Below are positions 24,420-32,423 of a DNA stretch of 64,000 nucleotides, piece after piece. A model generated the notes under the pieces. That model searched no databases, was not told where the DNA came from, and saw only the letters and a program-made list of their open reading frames with translations. The DNA lies in NCBI RefSeq assembly GCF_040448685.1, contig NZ_CP159290.1, positions 992,001-1,056,000 on the forward strand, written 5' to 3'. Numbering within the stretch: position 1 is the stretch's first letter; each line of letters opens with the position of its first letter. The DNA comes from Cellulosimicrobium sp. ES-005 (GTDB lineage Bacteria > Actinomycetota > Actinomycetes > Actinomycetales > Cellulomonadaceae). Position numbers and translations under genes: made by a program.

Positions 24420-25231
24420 GTGGGGTCGGGGATCGAGTAGGGGAGCCGGTGCAGCAGCTCGGCCTGCTCGCGCGCGAGCGCCTGCGCGCGCTGCGCCGTC
24501 GCCCAGTCCCGGTCGCGCCGCTCGGCGAGCACCGCCAGGAGGAACGTCTCCGGGTGCGTGCCGGGCGGCGGGCCGGGCGCCACGTACCGCTCGACCTGTC
24601 CCGCGAGCTCCTGGCCGAGCCGGGCCCGCGACGCCGGGTGAAGCGTGTTCGACCGCGCCAGGAACTGCCGCGCGGCGAGCGCGAGACCGTCGGGCAGGCG
24701 GCGCATGTCGGCGTGGGACGCCCACGCGGCGAGGTACGGCGGCATGACGAGCGGCGCGAGCGTCGGCCGCCCGCCCCGCACCCGGATCGCGTACGTCCCC
24801 GCCGCCATGTCGCCGAGGCGCTTGCCCTTGTCGTTCGTCAGCGACGCGACGAGCGCGACGGAGCCGAGCGTCAGCCAGATCTCGCCGATGCCGACCAGCG
24901 CGCGCAGGAAGGCGTGCCGGAAGCGGACCGGGCCGCCGTCGTCGCGCACGACCCGGATGCCCAGCGCGAGCTTCCCGAGCGAGCGCCCGCGCGACAGCGT
25001 CTCCACGGTCGTCGGGACGACGACCATGACGAGGACGGCGAGCGCGATCCCGATGGCCGGGGCGAAGTCCGGGTCGACCAGCTCGAGCGAGCCCGACGTC
25101 GCGAAGAGCAGCGCGAACAGCGCGACGAACAGCGTGAGCATGTCGAGGAAGAGCGCGAGGCCGCGGGTGACGAACGAGGCCGGTCGTGCATCGAGGACCA
25201 CGCCCTCGCCGATCAGGATGCCGTCCCGCAC
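24413..25231 (-). CDS. RDD family membrane protein
   Basis: A 272-residue protein. The RDD domain (about 15-160) shows RPASFVTRGLALFLDMLTLF with the R and D residues in the first helix, a second helix ending before VETLSRGRSLGKLALGIRVVRDDG, and a third near GIGEIWLTLGSVALVASL. The C-terminal 110 residues are soluble and rich in Arg, Ala and Glu. RDD proteins are thought to be transporters or membrane scaffolds; no substrate can be assigned. GTG 25231 is preferred because GAGGAG lies 4 nt upstream. It is divergent from the SpoIIM gene, a conserved actinobacterial pair. Confidence 0.85.
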   Translation of the reverse strand: MRDGILIGEGVVLDARPASFVTRGLALFLDMLTLFVALFALLFATSGSLELVDPDFAPAIGIALAVLVMVVVPTTVETLSRGRSLGKLALGIRVVRDDGGPVRFRHAFLRALVGIGEIWLTLGSVALVASLTNDKGKRLGDMAAGTYAIRVRGGRPTLAPLVMPPYLAAWASHADMRRLPDGLALAARQFLARSNTLHPASRARLGQELAGQVERYVAPGPPPGTHPETFLLAVLAERRDRDWATAQRAQALAREQAELLHRLPYSIPDPTR

Positions 25232-25320
25232 GCTGCTCCTCGCCCTCGCTCCGTCACGGGTCCGTGCCCGCACGCCGGTCGGCGCACCGGCGGCACGCCC
25301 TGTGTGGCAGGGTATCGGTC

Positions 25321-26310
25321 GTGGACCTCGACGCCTTCACCGACGTGCACCGCGCGCAGTGGGACCGCCTGGAGACCCTCACGTCGCGGCGCACGCTCGA
25401 CGGCGCCGAGGCGGACGAGCTGGTCCGGCTCTACCAGGCCGTCGCGACGCACCTGTCGACCGTCCGGTCCGTCGCGCCCGACCCCGTGCTCATCTCGCGC
25501 CTGTCCGTGCTGCTGGGCAAGGCCCGCACCCGCATCGCGGGGGCGCACGAGCCCGCGTGGCGCGACGTCGTGCGGTTCCTCACCGTGTCCCTGCCCGCCG
25601 CCCTGTACCGGATCCGGTGGTGGTCGGTCGGCGTGACGGTCGCGTGCGTCGTCGTGGCGCTCGTCGCCGGGGTCTGGGTCGCGACGACGCCCGAGGGCCT
25701 CGCGTCCATGGGGCCGCCGAGCGTCCAGGAGAACTACGTGAACGAGGCGTTCGCGTCCTACTACGACCCCGGGCTCGACTTCGCGACGGTCGTCTGGACC
25801 AACAACGCCTGGATCGCGGCGCAGTGCATCGGGCTGGGGATCACGGGGATCTTCCCCGCGTACGTGCTGTTCTCGAACGCCGTGGCCATCGGCTCGACCG
25901 GCGGCATGATGGCCGCGCACGGCGAGCTGGGGCTGTTCCTCCAGCTCATCGCGCCGCACGGACTGCTCGAGCTCATGTCGGTGTTCGTCGCCGGCGCCGC
26001 AGGGCTCCGCATCTTCTGGGCGTGGGTCGATCCCGGCCCGCTCCCGCGCTCGCGCGCGCTCGCCCAGGAGGGCCGCGCGCTCGTCACCGTCGCGATCGGG
26101 CTCGTCATCGCGCTCGCGATCTCCGGGGTGATCGAGGGCTTCGTCACGGGCTCGACCATGCCGTGGTGGCTCAAGATCGTCATCGGCGCGATCGCGCTCG
26201 CCGGGTTCTGGGTCTACACGATCGTGCTCGGCCGTCGTGCGGTGGCGGCCGGGGAGACCGGCGACCTCACCGCCGACCACGCGGGCGACGTCGCCCCGGT
26301 CGCGGCCTGA
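25321..26310 (+). CDS. Stage II sporulation protein M (SpoIIM) family membrane protein
   Basis: A 329-residue membrane protein of the SpoIIM superfamily. The N-terminus VDLDAFTDVHRAQWDRLETL is typical of actinobacterial members. Helices begin near 100 and the hallmark region is NNAWIAAQCIGLGITGIFPAYVLFSNA followed by LFLQLIAPHGLLELMSVFVAGAAGL, with the conserved P-H-G-x-x-E. No sporulation is implied; family members in Actinobacteria are linked to RDD, MoxR and DUF58 genes, as here. GTG 25321 has CAGGGT 7 nt upstream (leaderless). Confidence 0.88.
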   Translation: MDLDAFTDVHRAQWDRLETLTSRRTLDGAEADELVRLYQAVATHLSTVRSVAPDPVLISRLSVLLGKARTRIAGAHEPAWRDVVRFLTVSLPAALYRIRWWSVGVTVACVVVALVAGVWVATTPEGLASMGPPSVQENYVNEAFASYYDPGLDFATVVWTNNAWIAAQCIGLGITGIFPAYVLFSNAVAIGSTGGMMAAHGELGLFLQLIAPHGLLELMSVFVAGAAGLRIFWAWVDPGPLPRSRALAQEGRALVTVAIGLVIALAISGVIEGFVTGSTMPWWLKIVIGAIALAGFWVYTIVLGRRAVAAGETGDLTADHAGDVAPVAA

Positions 26311-26414
26311 CGGTTCTTCCTGGCTCCAGCCTCCCGGCTCCTCCCAGCTCTGGACTCGTCGGCTCCCGGATCGGCTGCCGGCCATCGGCTCGGGGCCGGG
26401 GAGTCGTGAGGGGG
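26311..26414. other. Intergenic space between two convergent genes
   Basis: About 100 nt with several GGCTCC/CTCCC words but no clear long stem. Nothing further is seen. Confidence 0.4.
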
Positions 26415-27716
26415 TCAGTCGTGCACGACGACGCGCGCCCGCGCACCCGGCCACGCGCACCGGACCCAGTCCTCGGCTCGCGCGACGACCGCGTCGCGCA
26501 CGCCGGGCTCGCGGAGCCGGTCCGCGGGGGAGCGACGGACGTCGGCGCCGCCCAGCCCGCCCGCGCCCGTGCCGCGTCCGGCCGCGTCGCCCGCGGGTCC
26601 GTGCAGCGGGCGCACCTCGACGTGCACGACGTCGTCCGCAGCCTCGTCGGGCGAGGTCGCCCCGGTCGTCGCCCGGCTGGGGGCGGACGGGGTGGTCGGG
26701 CGCGCCGTCCACGCCCCGGCCACGCGTCCGTCGACGAGCACCGTCGCCGCGACCTGCCCGTTGATGCTCACGACGCTCTTGACCGGCACGTCGCCGAGGA
26801 TCCGCGTCCGGTCGTCGTGCGCGAGGACGAGGTTGTCGAAGTCGCCCGCGAGGACCGTCGGCACGGGCGCGTCGCCGGGCGGGCGGGGCGCGTCGGGGAG
26901 GTCGAAGAGCTCCTTGCCGTCCGGGCCGGTGAACGTCACGAGCGCGGGACACAGCACCTCGAACGCGGGCTTGAGCCGGGTCAGGCCCGACCACTGCTGC
27001 GCGTCGACCACGGAGGCCGGGGCGAACGCCGCCAGGTAGCGCCGCACGAGCCCGACGCGGGTCGCGAGGACGGCGTCGGGGTCCGTGTCGTGCGCGACCG
27101 CGTCGAGGACCGGGTCGGAGCGGCCCAGCCAGGCCTGCGCCGTCGTCCACGTGGTGGTGGTCCCCGGCCCGCTCGCGCCCCAGAGCCCGCGCGGCGGCAC
27201 CTGGACCAGCGGCAGCAGGCAGCGCGCACCGTACGCGAGGTGCTTGGGATCGACGTCGGGCCACCGCACCGCGAGGCGCCTGCCGAGCTCGACCGAGGTG
27301 AGCGGCTCGTCGAGCAGGTCGCGCGCGACCTCCTCGAGGTCGTCGAGGTCCACGTCCGCGAGGGCCGCGCCGTGCTGGTTCTTCGCCCGCAGGTACGCGG
27401 CGAGCGTCGGCCGCACCAGCGCCGTGACCCCCAGCGCGTCGTCCGCGGCGACCAGGTGCACCGTCCCGCGCAGCGCGCCCACGCGCACGACCGCACGGTC
27501 GGTGAGCAGCGCGCCCAGGTCGTCGGGCGCGAACGCCGCGAGCCGCGACCACAGGGCGGGGTACGGCGACGACGGCACCTGCGACTGGAGCCCCACGAGA
27601 TGCCGCACCTCGTCCAGCACCGACGCCTCGCAGGGGGCGTCGAGGTGCTGGCGCGCGAGCAGCGCACGGTTGAGGTCGTCGTGGCTCAGCCGCGGCCCGA
27701 ACCGCCCGTCGCCCAT
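26415..27716 (-). CDS. AlkZ-like winged-helix protein (HTH_42 family)
   Basis: A 433-residue protein of the PF06224 winged-helix family that includes the DNA glycosylases AlkZ and YcaQ. Domain landmarks are LDEVRHLVGLQSQVPSSPYPALWSRL with Q44-S45-Q46, the Q-x-Q form of the catalytic motif known in AlkZ-like enzymes, then RGTVHLVAADDAL and LAGDFDNLVLAHDDRTRIL. It may remove bulky alkyl bases or unhook crosslinks, but that is inference from the family. A second family member with Q-I-D is at 40368-41621. An insertion of about 65 residues rich in Ala, Gly and Thr sits before the C-terminus. ATG 27716 has no clear ribosome site; the small gene upstream ends 7 nt before. Confidence 0.82.
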   Translation of the reverse strand: MGDGRFGPRLSHDDLNRALLARQHLDAPCEASVLDEVRHLVGLQSQVPSSPYPALWSRLAAFAPDDLGALLTDRAVVRVGALRGTVHLVAADDALGVTALVRPTLAAYLRAKNQHGAALADVDLDDLEEVARDLLDEPLTSVELGRRLAVRWPDVDPKHLAYGARCLLPLVQVPPRGLWGASGPGTTTTWTTAQAWLGRSDPVLDAVAHDTDPDAVLATRVGLVRRYLAAFAPASVVDAQQWSGLTRLKPAFEVLCPALVTFTGPDGKELFDLPDAPRPPGDAPVPTVLAGDFDNLVLAHDDRTRILGDVPVKSVVSINGQVAATVLVDGRVAGAWTARPTTPSAPSRATTGATSPDEAADDVVHVEVRPLHGPAGDAAGRGTGAGGLGGADVRRSPADRLREPGVRDAVVARAEDWVRCAWPGARARVVVHD

Positions 27717-27723
27717 CGGCGGG

Positions 27724-27846
27724 TCAGGACAGCACGATCGCGAGCGCAGGGATGAGGAACGTCGCGAGGAGCGCCGCCACGACGATCATCGCGACGCGAC
27801 GGTTGCGCCGTGCGCGCTGTCGGGGATCGGTGGGCTGCCAGGCCAC
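27724..27846 (-). CDS. 40-residue single-helix membrane peptide
   Basis: A tiny gene that is easily missed. It translates as VAWQPTDPRQRARRNRRV followed by a hydrophobic helix of about 20 residues (AMIVVAALLATFLIPALAIVLS). The basic stretch before the helix predicts a cytoplasmic N-terminus. GTG 27846 has CAGGAG 6 nt upstream, a good ribosome site. It ends 7 nt before the AlkZ-like gene, so both share an mRNA. No family is recognised; similar short hypothetical peptides often accompany other genes in this order. Confidence 0.65.
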   Translation of the reverse strand: MAWQPTDPRQRARRNRRVAMIVVAALLATFLIPALAIVLS

Positions 27847-27884
27847 GGGGTACTCCTGAGCTCGGTGGAACGACCCGCACGACC

Positions 27885-27987
27885 CTACCTCGCCCCTGAG
27901 GGAACGACCTCGACCGCCGAGGTAGAACCGCCGGTCGCGAGGTAGGACGCCCGGAGCTCTCTCTCGCGACCGGAGGCTCTACCTCGC
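27885..27987. repeat. Intergenic repeat cluster with GCGAGGTAG / CTACCTCGC arms
   Basis: Nine-nt arms occur as CTACCTCGC at 27885-27893 and 27979-27987 and GCGAGGTAG at 27937-27945, plus a CCGAGGTAG at 27917-27925. CCGGTCGCGAG (27931-27941) pairs exactly with CTCGCGACCGG (27963-27973). The cluster lies upstream of the small membrane peptide and after DUF58. The same arm words occur at 58595-58661. Confidence 0.7.
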
Positions 27988-28005
27988 GGTCGGCGGGCCC
28001 GGACG

Positions 28006-29298
28006 TCAGAGGCGGCCGGCGGCCTTGAGGGCGAGGTAGGTGTCGGCGAGGCGGGGGGCGAGGTCGTCGGGGAGGGCGTCGACGACCTCGACGCCGCGCT
28101 GGCGCAGGACGGTCGTCACGGCGGCGCGCTCGATCTCCCCGCGGGCCGCCGCGGCGGCGTCGTACGCCTCGGCGGTGCCGCTGCGGCCGTCACGCAGGGC
28201 GGCGACCTCGGGGTCGCCCGCGGCGGCGAGCACGACCTGGTGCTTGGCCGTGAGCTGCCCGACGACGGGGAGCAGCCCGGTCTCGACGGCGGCGGGATCG
28301 AGGGTCGACAGGAGCACGACGAGCGCGCGCTGCGACAGGCGCTCGTGGACGGTGCCGACGAGTCCCGGCCAGTCGGTCTCGAGGAGCGCGGGTTCGAGCG
28401 GTGCGAGGGCGTCCGCCATGGCGGGCATGAGGCGCGGGCCGGCCGCCCCGGCGACGCGCGAGCGCACGGTGCGGTCGTACGCGACGAGCTCGACGCGGTC
28501 GCCCGCGCGGCCGGCGAGCGCGGCGAGCAGGAGCGCGGCCTCGATGCTCGCGTCGAGGCGCGGCTCGTCGCCGACGCGGGTCGCGGACGTGCGGGACGTG
28601 TCGACGACGATGAGCACGCGCCGGTCGCGCTCGGGGCGCCACGTGCGCACGACCATGTCCCGGCCGCGGGCGGACGCGCGCCAGTCGATCGAGCGGACGT
28701 CGTCGCCGAGCACGTACTCGCGCAGCGAGTCGAACTCGGTGCCCTCGCCGCGCACCTGCACCGCGGCGCGACCGTCCATCTCGCGCAGGCGCGCGAGCCG
28801 GCTCGGCAGGTGACGGCGGGACGCGAACTCGGGGAGCACGCGCAGCCGGCCGGGCACGGTGATCGAGGCCTGGCGCGCGGCGAGGCGCAGCGGGCCGAAC
28901 GAGCGGATCGTGACCCGGTCGGCGACGCGCTCGCCGCGCCGCGTGGGCACGAGGACGGTCGTGACGCGCGTGGCCTCGCCGGGCGGCAGGTCGACCGGGT
29001 GCCGGTTGACCTGGGTCCCCGCGGACGGCGGCCACGCGTCGCGCACGAGCGCGCGGAGCCGCCGGGGCGCGAGGTTGGTGAGGGTGAGGCGCGACGTCGT
29101 CGTGTCGGTGAGGCGGACCGAGCCCGGGACGCGCCGCTCGATCGCGACGCGCCGCGGGGACGCGGCGAGCGAGGCGTCGAGCGCGCACAGCGCGACGACG
29201 AGCAGCGTCCACACGAGCACCGTCCCCGGCACGGGGAACAGCAGCACGGGGACGATCCCGAGCGCCGTGAGCACGACGGCGCGCCACGTCAGGGCCAC
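28006..29298 (-). CDS. DUF58 family protein
   Basis: A 430-residue protein with two N-terminal membrane helices (residues about 7-45), a beta-sandwich-like region, then the DUF58 signature GEGTEFDSLREYVLGDDVRSIDWRASAR (about 185-212) and a von Willebrand A-like domain (RVLIVVDTSRTSATRVG, MIDAS-like D-x-S). These proteins pair with MoxR ATPases and are thought to serve as chaperone or metal-cofactor insertion partners. GTG 29298 is 10 nt after the moxR stop, so it belongs to the same operon. Confidence 0.9.
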   Translation of the reverse strand: MALTWRAVVLTALGIVPVLLFPVPGTVLVWTLLVVALCALDASLAASPRRVAIERRVPGSVRLTDTTTSRLTLTNLAPRRLRALVRDAWPPSAGTQVNRHPVDLPPGEATRVTTVLVPTRRGERVADRVTIRSFGPLRLAARQASITVPGRLRVLPEFASRRHLPSRLARLREMDGRAAVQVRGEGTEFDSLREYVLGDDVRSIDWRASARGRDMVVRTWRPERDRRVLIVVDTSRTSATRVGDEPRLDASIEAALLLAALAGRAGDRVELVAYDRTVRSRVAGAAGPRLMPAMADALAPLEPALLETDWPGLVGTVHERLSQRALVVLLSTLDPAAVETGLLPVVGQLTAKHQVVLAAAGDPEVAALRDGRSGTAEAYDAAAAARGEIERAAVTTVLRQRGVEVVDALPDDLAPRLADTYLALKAAGRL

Positions 29299-29308
29299 GT
29301 GCGACGCC

Positions 29309-30511
29309 TCAGCGGGGGACGGGGACGGACGCGAGCACGGTGTCGAGCACGCTCTCGGCGGTCACGCCCTCGAGCTCGGCCTCGGGCCGGAGCTGCACGC
29401 GGTGGCGCAGCGTCGGGTGCGCGAGGGCCTTGACGTCGTCGGGCGTCACGTAGGAGCGGCCCGAGAGCCAGGCCCACGCGCGCGACGTGGCGAGCAGCGC
29501 CGTCGCGCCGCGCGGGGACACGCCGAGGGACAACGAGGGGGAGTGGCGCGTCGCGCGGCACACGTCGACGGCGTAGCCGAGGACCTCGCGCGCGACCTGG
29601 ACGCGCGCGACCTCCGCGCGCGCCCGGTCGAGCACGTCGCGCCCGGCGACGGCGCGCACGCCCGCGCCCGCGAGGTCGCGCGGGTTGAAGCCGGCAGCGT
29701 GGCGGGCGAGCACCTCGACCTCCTGCTCGCGCTCGGGCAGGGGCAGCACGACCTTGAGCAGGAAGCGGTCGAGCTGCGCCTCGGGCAGCGGGTACGTGCC
29801 CTCGTACTCGACGGGGTTCTGCGTCGCGATGACGAGGAACGGGTCGGGCAGGGGGCGCGGCGTGCCGTCGACCGAGACCTGCCGCTCCTCCATGGCCTCC
29901 AGGAGCGACGCCTGGGTCTTGGGGGGCGTGCGGTTGATCTCGTCCGCGAGCAGCAGGTTCGTGAAGACGGGGCCCTCGCGGAACGAGAACTCGGCGGTCC
30001 GCGCGTCGTACACGAGCGAGCCCGTGACGTCGCCGGGCATGAGGTCGGGCGTGAACTGCACGCGCTTGGTGCCGAGGTCGAGCGACGCGGCGAGCGTGCG
30101 CACGAGCAGCGTCTTCGCGACGCCGGGCACGCCCTCCAGCAGCACGTGGCCCTTGCACAGCAGCGCGATGAGCAGGCTCGTCACGGCCCCGTCCTGCCCG
30201 ACGACGGCCTTGCCCACCTCGGTGCGCACGGCGGCCAGGGCCTGGCGCAGCTCGGGGGACGGCGCGGGCGGTGCGTCGTGCACGGGTGCCGGTGCGGGGA
30301 CTCCCGGCTGACCGTAGGCCGCCGGGGGAGCGGCGGCGTCGCCGGGCGCCGGGACGCCCGGGCCGTGCGGTCCGGGCTCGTGACCGGGGGCGCCGGCGGC
30401 CGCGCTCACGCGGTCGGCGACGCTCGGGTCCTGGATGTACGGCTGCTCCTGGTGCGGTGGCGGCGCGTAGCGGTCGGGCTGCGGCACGGAGCCGTCGGGG
30501 TGGTGCGTCAC
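29309..30511 (-). CDS. MoxR-family AAA+ ATPase
   Basis: A 400-residue ATPase. The first 85 residues are Pro/Ala/Gly-rich and disordered. The AAA core has Walker A GVPGVAKT (in HVLLEGVPGVAKTLLVRTLA), Walker B LLLADEINR, the sensor-1 region ATQNPVEYEGTYPLPEAQLDRF, and the C-terminal lid with SPRGATALLATSRAWAWLSGR. MoxR proteins act as chaperones for complexes with vWA-domain partners, here the DUF58 protein directly downstream. GTG 30511 overlaps the DUF4350 stop (GTGA). Confidence 0.92.
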   Translation of the reverse strand: MTHHPDGSVPQPDRYAPPPHQEQPYIQDPSVADRVSAAAGAPGHEPGPHGPGVPAPGDAAAPPAAYGQPGVPAPAPVHDAPPAPSPELRQALAAVRTEVGKAVVGQDGAVTSLLIALLCKGHVLLEGVPGVAKTLLVRTLAASLDLGTKRVQFTPDLMPGDVTGSLVYDARTAEFSFREGPVFTNLLLADEINRTPPKTQASLLEAMEERQVSVDGTPRPLPDPFLVIATQNPVEYEGTYPLPEAQLDRFLLKVVLPLPEREQEVEVLARHAAGFNPRDLAGAGVRAVAGRDVLDRARAEVARVQVAREVLGYAVDVCRATRHSPSLSLGVSPRGATALLATSRAWAWLSGRSYVTPDDVKALAHPTLRHRVQLRPEAELEGVTAESVLDTVLASVPVPR

Positions 30512-31752
30512 GAGTGGTAGACCTCGCTCTCGATCCGGTCAAGGTGACGCGCGAGCTCGAGCAGCGCCGCGTCGTCGGCGGGTGGTGGTCCGTACAGGAG
30601 CTGGGCGACCTGCTCGCCCGGGCGGCCCGTCGCGCGGGCGACCGCGTCGACGAGGGCGGGCGCGTCGGCGGAGCGCGGGAGGCCGAGCCGGTTCGCGAGC
30701 CGGTCCGCGGCGCTCGCGCGCAGCCCGGCGGCGGCGTGCCCGCGCGCTCCGGCGCGCCGGTAGAGGCGGCCGCGGCCGCGCGTCGTCTCGGCCGCGCGCA
30801 CGACGACCGGCAGGTCCTCCGTCACGAGCCGGCCGAGCCGGCGGCCGCGCCACAGCGCGACGACGAGCGCGACGACGAGCACCTGGAGCGCGACGACGCC
30901 GAACCACGGCGGGAGGGAGAGCGCCGGGGTCTGCTCGTCCTCGCCGCCGCCGAGCGACGTGTCGAACGGGTCGGGCACGAGCCACACGAGGCGGTCGTGC
31001 GCACCGAGCGTCCACAGGGCGAGGGCGGCGTTGCCGTCGTCGGTGACCGAGTCGTTGCGCAGGACCGCGGCCGTGTCGACGGCGCGCACGCTCCGCTCGT
31101 CGGTCTCGTGCACGAGGTAGGCGCCGATCGACGGGTCGTCGGCGGAGGGGAAGCACAGGACGGTCGTCCGGTCGAGCGCGTGGAAGCCGACGCCGTCCGA
31201 GCGCAGCGCCCCGGCCGCCTCCGCGGCCGGGTCGTCGCAGCGCGCCGACCGGGCGGACGACCCCGACCCCCAGTCGTAGGCGAGCTCCGCGCCGCCGTCG
31301 GTCGCGGACGAGAGCAGGACGTCGGGCGGAGCCACCAGGACGAGGTCGGTCGGCGTGCGGACGAGCGCGTCGACCTGCGCGTCGAGCAGGAAGTCGCCCT
31401 GCGCGACGAGCAGGGTCCCCCCGTCGGCGGACGCCGCGACCGCGTCCGCGACCGTCGTCACGTACGTGATCTCGACGCCCCGGTCGCGCAGCACCTCGGC
31501 GACGGCGCGCGCGCCGTCGGGGCCGGGGTTGTCGGGTGCCAGGGGCGTCGCCGAGGTCGTGGGGCGCGCGATCGCGGACAGGCCGGCGAGCACGAGGAGC
31601 GCGACGACCACCGCGACGGGCCAGCGGGCGCGTCGCCACCGGCTCCGGGCCCGCGACCCGGCGGTCGTGCCGTCGCCGACGACGGGCACGTACGCCGTCG
31701 TGACGGCCCGGGTGCCGTCCCCGGACGGGGCCGCGGACGTCGTGGTGCTCAC
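30508..31752 (-). CDS. DUF4350 domain-containing membrane protein
   Basis: A 414-residue protein. It has one membrane helix after an Arg-rich patch (WPVAVVVALLVLAGLSAIA, about 44-62), an extracytoplasmic DUF4350 domain (LAPDNPGPDGARAVAEVLRDRGVEITYVTT and LLVAQGDF), a second helix (WFGVVALQVLVVALVVALW, about 275-293) and a cytoplasmic C-terminal domain. It sits between MoxR and DUF4129 genes with 4-nt overlaps at both ends, the usual operon in Actinobacteria. Function is unknown. Confidence 0.85.
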   Translation of the reverse strand: MSTTTSAAPSGDGTRAVTTAYVPVVGDGTTAGSRARSRWRRARWPVAVVVALLVLAGLSAIARPTTSATPLAPDNPGPDGARAVAEVLRDRGVEITYVTTVADAVAASADGGTLLVAQGDFLLDAQVDALVRTPTDLVLVAPPDVLLSSATDGGAELAYDWGSGSSARSARCDDPAAEAAGALRSDGVGFHALDRTTVLCFPSADDPSIGAYLVHETDERSVRAVDTAAVLRNDSVTDDGNAALALWTLGAHDRLVWLVPDPFDTSLGGGEDEQTPALSLPPWFGVVALQVLVVALVVALWRGRRLGRLVTEDLPVVVRAAETTRGRGRLYRRAGARGHAAAGLRASAADRLANRLGLPRSADAPALVDAVARATGRPGEQVAQLLYGPPPADDAALLELARHLDRIESEVYHS

Positions 31753-32423
31753 GCGTCGTCACCCCCCGGGGTCGGGGCGGCCGTCGTCGCGAGCTCTGCC
31801 CGCAGCGCGGGGCGCGTCGCCAGGGTGCGCTCGTCGAGCGCCCGCAGGAACGCGTCCGCCTCGGGCCCGACGGCTGCCTTGCCGTACGCGACGTCGTCGA
31901 ACAGGTGCGCGCCACGGGCGAGCCCGTCCGCGACGTCGGGCACGCGCTCGCCCGCGGCCTCGGCGGCCTCCCACGCGGTCCGCCCGGGACGGGCGTCGAG
32001 GACGGCCCGCTCCTCGAGCGAGCGGACGACGGCGCGGAAGCGCTCGAGCGTGGCGGTCGCCCAGTCGGCCCGGGACGCCGCGGCGTCGGCCGCCGCGCGC
32101 ATCTCGGCCGCGGTCCGCGCGTCGTCGTCCTGCACGACGACGGACGACGTCGCCCGGCGCGACAGGCGCACCGGGCCCGCGACCCAGTAGGCGATGCCGG
32201 CCACGAGAAGCACGACCGCGACGACGAGCACCGCGGTGAGCGGGCCGCCCAGGTCGATCGTGGGTGCGCCGTCGAAGAGCCCGAGCAGCCAGTCGAGGAA
32301 CCGCTGCAGGAGCGACGGCTCCGTGCGGTACTCGGGCTTCGCGAGCTCCTCGACGAGCCACCGGCGCGCCTCGTCGGCGTCCGGCTGCACGGGCGCGTCG
32401 GCCGCGAGCGACCGCAGCGTCAT
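31749..32423 (-). CDS. DUF4129 domain-containing protein
   Basis: 224 residues. A short extracytoplasmic N-terminus (PDADEARRWLVEELAKPEYRTEPSLLQRFLDWL) leads to one membrane helix (LTAVLVVAVVLLVAGIAYWVAGP, about 62-84). The DUF4129 domain follows: ADWATATLERFRAVVRSLEERAVLDARPGRTAWEAAEAAG and FDDVAYGKAAVGPEADAFLRALDE. DUF4129 resembles the C-terminal region of transglutaminase-like proteins found with MoxR/DUF58. ATG 32423 and its stop overlap its neighbours by 4 nt. Confidence 0.87.
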   Translation of the reverse strand: MTLRSLAADAPVQPDADEARRWLVEELAKPEYRTEPSLLQRFLDWLLGLFDGAPTIDLGGPLTAVLVVAVVLLVAGIAYWVAGPVRLSRRATSSVVVQDDDARTAAEMRAAADAAASRADWATATLERFRAVVRSLEERAVLDARPGRTAWEAAEAAGERVPDVADGLARGAHLFDDVAYGKAAVGPEADAFLRALDERTLATRPALRAELATTAAPTPGGDDA

